Source: Caldithrix abyssi (lineage in GTDB: Bacteria > Calditrichota > Calditrichia > Calditrichales > Calditrichaceae). From it: DNA of 46,292 nucleotides. This document shows, piece by piece, positions 41,184 through 46,292 of the stretch (position 1 is its first letter; every line of letters begins with the position of its first letter). The notes under the pieces are model-generated. The model saw nothing but the letters and a program-made list of their open reading frames with translations, was not told the origin of the DNA and ran no database searches. Location of the stretch: positions 1-46,292 of the forward strand of contig DRQG01000020.1 of assembly GCA_011369465.1 (NCBI GenBank). Reading direction: 5' to 3'. The translations under genes were made by a program, and so were the position numbers.

Positions 41184-43150
41184 GAAGATTCCTTCAACTG
41201 CGCCTGCACCCAGTTTTCCAATCCGGCAGCTTTGATAATTTCCTGGGCGGCCGTACCCACCGGAGCGAAAGGATAGCGTTCGTCCCCGACTTCAATAACG
41301 GCTTCTTTAAAAAGGATGCGCGCCGTAATCCCTGTCCGCACAGTCAGTTTCTCCGTGCCGAAACGTTTTTTCAGCATATCGATAAAAGGCGGGCAATCGA
41401 TGGTCAGAAAACCGTTGTTGATGGCGTTGCGTTTGTAGGTTTCGCTGAACGACCCGGCGATAACCAGCGGCAGGCCGCGATATTTAAGAGCTGTGGCCGC
41501 CTGTTCGCGCGAGCTGCCCGTGCCGAAATTGTACCCTCCGGCCAGAATATCGCCTTTTTTAACAATTTTGCCGAATTCCGGGTCGTAGTTTTCCATCACC
41601 ACTTCGGCTTGTTTCTCGGGCGTAATGTCGTCCTGATAGGTGTATTTACCCGGATAGATGCCGTCGGTGTTCAGATTGTCCTGAGGGCAAAAAATAATCT
41701 CGCCCTTGATTTCCTGCGGGAAGCCCTCGATGATGGAAACCGCAGCGCCGCCCTGCGCCGCTCTGGAATTTTGGTGTACTTCACCCTGAGGCTCTATTTG
41801 TTCGACTTCAAAGGGCAGATCGATATAACCGGCTATGGCAGAAGCGGCCACCACGGCCGGAGAGGCCAGGTAGGCGTCCGCATTGGGCGAACCCATGCGT
41901 CCCTTAAAATTACGGTTGGTGGCTGAGATACCCACTTCGCCGTCTTCCAACAAACCGGCGCCCAAACCGATGCAGGGCCCGCAGCCGGGGGGCAGGGGGA
42001 TGGCGCCGGCGTCCAGCAAATTCCGCCAGTAATCGGCTTCTTCGGCTTGTTTTTGCACTTCGCTGGAGGCGGCGGCAATATAAAATTCCACACCCGGCGC
42101 CACTTTTTTCCCTTTAACCACTTCGGCGGCAGCGGCAATATCTTCCAAACGGCTGTTTACACAGGATACCAGATAGGCCTTATTGATTTGTACCTTTTTC
42201 TTACGGATTTCATCAACGGGCGTCATTACCTTTACGGTATTAGGGCCGGATACATAGGGCCGCACCCGGCTCAGATCGAAAACGATTTCTTTGGCATAGA
42301 AGGCGTCGGGATCGGTGGCGGGGATGTTCTGTTTCAACCGCTCGATGCGCTGTTTGTCGAGACGTTTTTCCTCATCTTCATCGGACGGCACACCGGCGGG
42401 ACCGCGTTTGGCCAAATAAGCGGCGCGGGCTTGCAGCCAGTCCAGCAGAACCCGGTCTACCGGAAACACACCGGCCAGCGCGCCCCATTCGGTGGTCATA
42501 TTGGCGATGCTCAACCGCTGGTCAATGCTGAGCGCAGCTACGCCTTCGCCGCTGAATTCGATGGCGTGGTTCAGCACTTCGTCGTGATTAAAATAGCCGG
42601 CCAAAGCAAGAATAACGTCTTTCCCGCTGACGCCGGGCCTTAATTGACCTTTCAGAATCACTTTGGCAACCGGGGGAATCTGCCACCAGGTACGGCCGGT
42701 GGCCCAAATAGCCGCCGCATCGGTGCGCACAATGGGCGTACCCAGACAACCGACGCCGCCGTACATATTGGAATGGCTGTCGGATGCGACCACCATCGTT
42801 CCCGGAAAGGCGTATCCCTCTTCAATCATAATCTGATGGCCGATGCCGCGGCCGGCAGGGTAGAAATCCACGCCCATTTCTCTGGCAAAGGCTTCGATTT
42901 TGGCATATTTCTGCACGTTTTTTTCGCTTTTATCCTGAATGTTATGATCCAGAGTGAACACCGGCTGGCGGGGATTGGCCATTTTGCTGGCGCCGATGGA
43001 ACGAAATTTGGGGATGACCGCTCCGGTATTGTCATGCGTCATTACGTAAGCCGGTTGAATGGTGATGTAATCGCCGCTGTGGACTTCCGTATTCTTCTCC
43101 AGGCCAACGGCAAATTGTTGCACTATTTTTTCAATCAGATTTTGCGCCAC
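41180..43150 (-). CDS. Homoaconitase-like (Lys4-type) aconitase-family hydro-lyase
   Basis: 656 residues from a GTG with AAGGAGA six bases upstream. Aconitase superfamily with the [4Fe-4S] ligands Cys330 ([11 protein letters not shown]), Cys390 and Cys393 (GCGPCIGLG), then [14 protein letters not shown] and the swivel-domain [13 protein letters not shown]. The distinctive blocks [94 protein letters not shown] and [13 protein letters not shown] are those I recall from fungal homoaconitase Lys4, not from mitochondrial-type aconitase or LeuC. Homoaconitase interconverts homocitrate or homoaconitate with homoisocitrate in 2-aminoadipate lysine synthesis; the enzyme here might instead serve as an aconitase. 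No other lysine gene is nearby. Coupled to the antiporter gene. Confidence 0.8.
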   Translation of the reverse strand: MAQNLIEKIVQQFAVGLEKNTEVHSGDYITIQPAYVMTHDNTGAVIPKFRSIGASKMANPRQPVFTLDHNIQDKSEKNVQKYAKIEAFAREMGVDFYPAGRGIGHQIMIEEGYAFPGTMVVASDSHSNMYGGVGCLGTPIVRTDAAAIWATGRTWWQIPPVAKVILKGQLRPGVSGKDVILALAGYFNHDEVLNHAIEFSGEGVAALSIDQRLSIANMTTEWGALAGVFPVDRVLLDWLQARAAYLAKRGPAGVPSDEDEEKRLDKQRIERLKQNIPATDPDAFYAKEIVFDLSRVRPYVSGPNTVKVMTPVDEIRKKKVQINKAYLVSCVNSRLEDIAAAAEVVKGKKVAPGVEFYIAAASSEVQKQAEEADYWRNLLDAGAIPLPPGCGPCIGLGAGLLEDGEVGISATNRNFKGRMGSPNADAYLASPAVVAASAIAGYIDLPFEVEQIEPQGEVHQNSRAAQGGAAVSIIEGFPQEIKGEIIFCPQDNLNTDGIYPGKYTYQDDITPEKQAEVVMENYDPEFGKIVKKGDILAGGYNFGTGSSREQAATALKYRGLPLVIAGSFSETYKRNAINNGFLTIDCPPFIDMLKKRFGTEKLTVRTGITARILFKEAVIEVGDERYPFAPVGTAAQEIIKAAGLENWVQAQLKESS

Positions 43151-43326
43151 TATGTTCTCCTTCCTAAGATTTTTTTCTCAATTTAACAGCGGAAATCAAT
43201 TGGATGCAAATAAAGCGTAACCCTAAAAATGTTAGAATGTGGTAAGAAGATTGATTATATTTATATGGTGGTAGTATAGAAAAGATTGGTGATAACTGTT
43301 CGGCCGCGAAAAAAACCGGAGCAGCT

Positions 43327-44403
43327 TTGCAAGGGAAAAGTACATTAGCGGATTTTCTGATTAAAGAGTGGTTGCTGCTTGCTTCTGCCGCGGGCTTTCT
43401 GCTTACCTCATTGTACGTGGCCCATCTGCCTTCCTATTCTCTTGATGAAATAGAAGTTCTGGCCATTTTATTTACCCTCTTTGTTGCTGTTAAAGGTCTT
43501 GAACGCTGCGGCTTTATCGAAAATATTTCAAACCGGCTGGAAAAGGGTAAATGGATACCGCTTAAACTGGTGCTGGCCACCTTCTTCCTTTCCATGCTGA
43601 TTACCAACGATGCCGCTTTAATTGTTATCATACCGTTAACCCTGGCTTTAAATGTGGAAAGGAAGGATATACTTATCATCCTGGAAGCGCTGGCTGCTAA
43701 CGCCGGTTCGGCTTTAACCCCATTCGGAAATCCGCAAAATCTCTATATTTATTGGTTTTATCGTTTGAAGCCGCTCACGTTTATTACTGAAATCGCACCG
43801 TATTCTCTTGTTTTCCTTATTTTATTAAGTATAGCATCACTTCTGGTTAAAAACGAAAATAATATTTCTTCGCAAAAAACAACGGTTAAAATAAATAAAA
43901 AGTCTGCTGTCTATGTTATTCTGATTATTCTTGTACTGTTGGCCGTGCTGCGTCTTCTGCCTGTGACGGTTATCGCAGTTGTACCGCTATATGTTCTTTT
44001 GTTTGACCGGAAAAGCCTGCAGGTTGATTACGCACTGTTGTTCAGTCTGTTCTTCTTTTTCGGGCTTGCAGACAATATGAAAGCGTTACTTGCTGTGGAA
44101 GTAAGCCATTCCGAACATGTCTTCATATTTTCGGCGCTGGCCAGCCAGTTTTTGAGTAATGTACCGGTAGCTTTATTGTTTGCCAACTTTACAACAAAGT
44201 GGCAGGCTCTGCTTTGGGGAACAAATGCCGGTGGATTCGGCAGCCTGTTCGGTTCTATTGCCAATTTAATTGCCTACAAGTTGTATGTGAACCATAAAAA
44301 CATCAATAACAGCGCTGTGTTTACCATAAAATTTTTGGCATTGGGTTATATTTCGTTTTTTATCAGCATCGGGTTATATTTTCTTGTTAAAAATATAATT
44401 TAA
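43327..44403 (+). CDS. SLC13/ArsB-superfamily anion permease
   Basis: 358 residues from a TTG start with GGAG five bases upstream. Nine or ten membrane helices. Family-type blocks are FLSMLITNDAALIVIIPLTL, NAGSALTPFGNPQNLYIYWF in the first half and SNVPVALLFANFT and GTNAGGFGSLFGSIANLIAY in the second. The paired NDAAL/GNPQN and SNVP/NAGG motifs are the re-entrant substrate loops of the ion-transporter superfamily that includes SLC13, CitM, NhaD and ArsB. The protein is shorter than most (usually about 420). The substrate is unknown; small SLC13-family permeases of this sort are often annotated only as anion transporters. It stands divergent from the homoaconitase gene, and a larger SLC13 carrier follows 35 bases downstream. 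Confidence 0.8.
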   Translation: MQGKSTLADFLIKEWLLLASAAGFLLTSLYVAHLPSYSLDEIEVLAILFTLFVAVKGLERCGFIENISNRLEKGKWIPLKLVLATFFLSMLITNDAALIVIIPLTLALNVERKDILIILEALAANAGSALTPFGNPQNLYIYWFYRLKPLTFITEIAPYSLVFLILLSIASLLVKNENNISSQKTTVKINKKSAVYVILIILVLLAVLRLLPVTVIAVVPLYVLLFDRKSLQVDYALLFSLFFFFGLADNMKALLAVEVSHSEHVFIFSALASQFLSNVPVALLFANFTTKWQALLWGTNAGGFGSLFGSIANLIAYKLYVNHKNINNSAVFTIKFLALGYISFFISIGLYFLVKNII

Positions 44404-44438
44404 TCAAGTGGAAATTGCAGATAGAAGGGAAGAATAAG

Positions 44439-45944
44439 ATGTACACGTCACGACAGCGCTTCGGATTATTCCTCGGCCCGGTTTTGTTTTTACTCATCTT
44501 AATGCTGCCGCTTCCGGCCGGTTTAAAACCGGAGGGGCTGAAAGTGGCTGCGGTTACCATACTGATGGCCACCTGGTGGATAACGGAAGCCATTCCCATC
44601 CCGGCCACGGCCTTGTTGCCCATCGGCTTATTTCCCGCTCTCAACGTGATGAAATCCGGGGCGGCCACCGCTCCCTACGCCAATCATCTTATCTTCCTCT
44701 TCCTGGGCGGATTTTTTATCGCCATTGCTATGGAAAAATGGAAACTGCACCGCCGTATCGCCCTGCATACCATACGTTTGGTCGGCACCAGTTCGTCGCG
44801 CATCATCCTGGGATTCATGATTGCCACGGCTTTTCTTTCCATGTGGATCAGCAATACTGCCACCACCATGATGATGATGCCCATCGGTCTGTCGGTGATA
44901 AATAAGACGGTGGAACACATAAAAAAACACAATGTAAAGGGTATCGATACCACACCCACGCAGTTCCGTTTCGGGTCGGCGCTGATGCTGGGGATTGCCT
45001 ATGCCGCGTCCATCGGCGGCGTGGCCACGATCATCGGTACGCCGCCCAATACCATCCTGGTCGGTTTTATCGAAAAACTGTATCACCAGCAAGTCAGCTT
45101 CTCATTATGGATGGCCTTCGGTGTTCCGCTGGCTGTTATTATGCTGGCGATTAGCTGGTTTTACCTGGTGCGGTTCGCCCTGCCGCCCGAACTGAAAACC
45201 TTACCCGGCGGTAAAGAACATATTCTGCAGGAATTGAAGGAATTAGGTTCGATAACCAAAGCGGAACGGCGCGTTCTTATCGTTTTTGTACTGGTGGCCA
45301 TGGCCTGGATTATCCGCGGTTTTATCAAACTGGAAAATTTGATGATTCACGACGCAACCATTGCCATGCTCGGCGCCTCTTTGTTATTTGTTATTCCGGC
45401 TGATTTCAAAAAAGGCCGGTTTCTGCTGGACTGGAAATCGGCGGTGCGGGCGCCCTGGGATGTCATTATTCTTTTTGGCGGTGGATTGTCACTGGCCAAT
45501 GCCTTTAGCGTAACAGGGTTGGCGGACTGGATCGGCGGACGCCTCCATATTTTGCAAGGCATGCCGCTTATAATTATTATATTTGTGGTCATTATCGTAG
45601 CCATGCTACTCACCGAAGTAACCTCCAACACGGCTACCACCGCCATGCTGATCCCTGTTATGGCCGGTATTGCCGTTGGTATGGCCGTCCATCCCTTCGG
45701 ACTGATGATTGCAGCCGCCGTGGCGTCGTCTTATGCTTTTATGCTGCCCGTGGCCACGCCGCCCAACGCCATTGTTTTCGGTAGCAAGCAGATTACCATC
45801 CCGCAAATGATGCGCGTAGGCATAGTGCTGGATATCATCGGCAGCGTGTTGATTACTTTCTTTTTAATGTACGTTATCCCCTTGTTGTGGGGCATAAACA
45901 TGCATAGCATGCCCCAATGGTTGTCGATGCTGTTGCATCCCTGA
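44439..45944 (+). CDS. SLC13/DASS-family sodium:dicarboxylate symporter
   Basis: 501 residues from ATG 44439, chosen because GAAGGGAAG lies just upstream; a TTG at 44415 is in frame but has no such site. Divalent anion:Na+ symporter motifs: ATWWITEAIPIPATALLPIG, the first SNT block MWISNTATTMMMMPIGLSV, ASIGGVATIIGTPPNTILVG, the second SNT block LLTEVTSNTATTAMLIPVMA, and MLPVATPPNAIVFGSKQI. The two SNT/TP-PN motifs form the Na+ and dicarboxylate sites in characterised members. It probably imports C4-dicarboxylates or related anions using the Na+ gradient that Nqr would build. Eleven or so helices; full length for the family. Confidence 0.92.
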   Translation: MYTSRQRFGLFLGPVLFLLILMLPLPAGLKPEGLKVAAVTILMATWWITEAIPIPATALLPIGLFPALNVMKSGAATAPYANHLIFLFLGGFFIAIAMEKWKLHRRIALHTIRLVGTSSSRIILGFMIATAFLSMWISNTATTMMMMPIGLSVINKTVEHIKKHNVKGIDTTPTQFRFGSALMLGIAYAASIGGVATIIGTPPNTILVGFIEKLYHQQVSFSLWMAFGVPLAVIMLAISWFYLVRFALPPELKTLPGGKEHILQELKELGSITKAERRVLIVFVLVAMAWIIRGFIKLENLMIHDATIAMLGASLLFVIPADFKKGRFLLDWKSAVRAPWDVIILFGGGLSLANAFSVTGLADWIGGRLHILQGMPLIIIIFVVIIVAMLLTEVTSNTATTAMLIPVMAGIAVGMAVHPFGLMIAAAVASSYAFMLPVATPPNAIVFGSKQITIPQMMRVGIVLDIIGSVLITFFLMYVIPLLWGINMHSMPQWLSMLLHP

Positions 45945-46292
45945 TGTCATCTATGACTTCAGCAGAGCATAGCGCGGTTTCTTTTTGAAAAAGATACAGA
46001 GGCGCTAAAACAATTTGCCGATAAGGAAAACGTAACAGGGCATAGTGTTGGAAGTTCATTATTTCACTTCCGTTTGCCCGGTTATAGAAAATAGAAAAAT
46101 CATTGAAAAAGAAATAATAGTTTTCTATAATTAAGGTAAGTTTCGGTATAATTATAGTTGGGTGCTTTACAACAAAAGAAACAGTTGCCTTAATGCTCTG
46201 ATTTTTCATAATTAAGAATTTATATCATCTTGTTATTTCTTTATCAATAATTATGTTTTCGTTTGGCAAAATATAATTTTTATATATGTGTA
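45945..46292. other. Gene-free right edge, nothing recognised
   Basis: About 350 bases after the dicarboxylate carrier. The sequence becomes AT-rich toward the window end. I see no credible gene, RNA, repeat or T-tailed hairpin; the open frame on the minus strand overlaps the carrier's 3' end and has no family features. Confidence 0.5.

Noticed and set aside
42047-42643. Plus-strand open frame of 198 codons opposite the homoaconitase gene
   Set aside because: Shadow of the conserved aconitase-family gene, with low-complexity Gly/Phe-rich translation and no homology that I recognise.

Overview
This window is a dense bacterial chromosome segment with no rRNA, tRNA or CRISPR array that I can see. 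Two large secreted proteins end in type IX secretion (T9SS) sorting domains with a YPNPFN block. Together with PEGA/DUF5683, PKD, LamG and LVIVD-repeat proteins, a Na+-pumping NADH:quinone oxidoreductase and scattered REP-like repeats, they point to the FCB group. The flavour is more Calditrichota/Ignavibacteria/KSB1-like than classical Bacteroidota, since there is no SusC/SusD. This placement is inferred from protein style and was not tested by phylogeny.

Layout. 1-1460: end of a small membrane protein, a DUF427 protein and a secreted repeat protein. 1712-6233: three tightly packed genes for cell-surface proteins (PEGA/DUF5683, PKD+LamG lipoprotein, LVIVD/T9SS protein). 6412-18364: a mannose-glycan locus, consisting of a GH92 alpha-mannosidase, a FucP/GluP-type sugar symporter and a GH2 beta-mannosidase, followed by a second LVIVD/T9SS protein. 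This locus is invaded by a REP-associated (RAYT) transposase, a truncated near-identical second copy and many palindromes. A voltage-gated K+ channel sits between the two transposase copies. 18554-22926 (minus): pgsA-pgpA-cinA-thpR-recA, a familiar housekeeping order. 23209-29080 (plus): complete nqrABCDEF operon closed by an intrinsic terminator. 29112-29999: repeat-rich gap with a MITE-like element. 30000-38167: RND efflux operon with one adaptor and two different inner-membrane pumps, the first carrying an unusually large hydrophobic insertion. 38185-39849 (minus): thioredoxin reductase and an atypical thioredoxin-fold protein, separated by repeats. 39960-43150 (minus): a fungal-Lys4-type homoaconitase/aconitase translationally coupled to a cation/proton antiporter. 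43327-45944 (plus): two different SLC13/ArsB-superfamily carriers.

How it fits together. The mannosidases and symporter would strip high-mannose glycans and import the hexose. Nqr would set up a Na+ gradient usable by the Na+-coupled dicarboxylate carrier and perhaps by the antiporter. The most unusual observations are the Lys4-like aconitase-family enzyme, the expanded RND pump, palindromes read in frame inside the RAYT gene, a beta-mannosidase whose only usable start codons lie in mobile-element DNA, the four-hairpin MITE-like element, and the CX6C thioredoxin-like protein next to trxB. All functional calls rest on reading motifs and recalled families; no database search was run.
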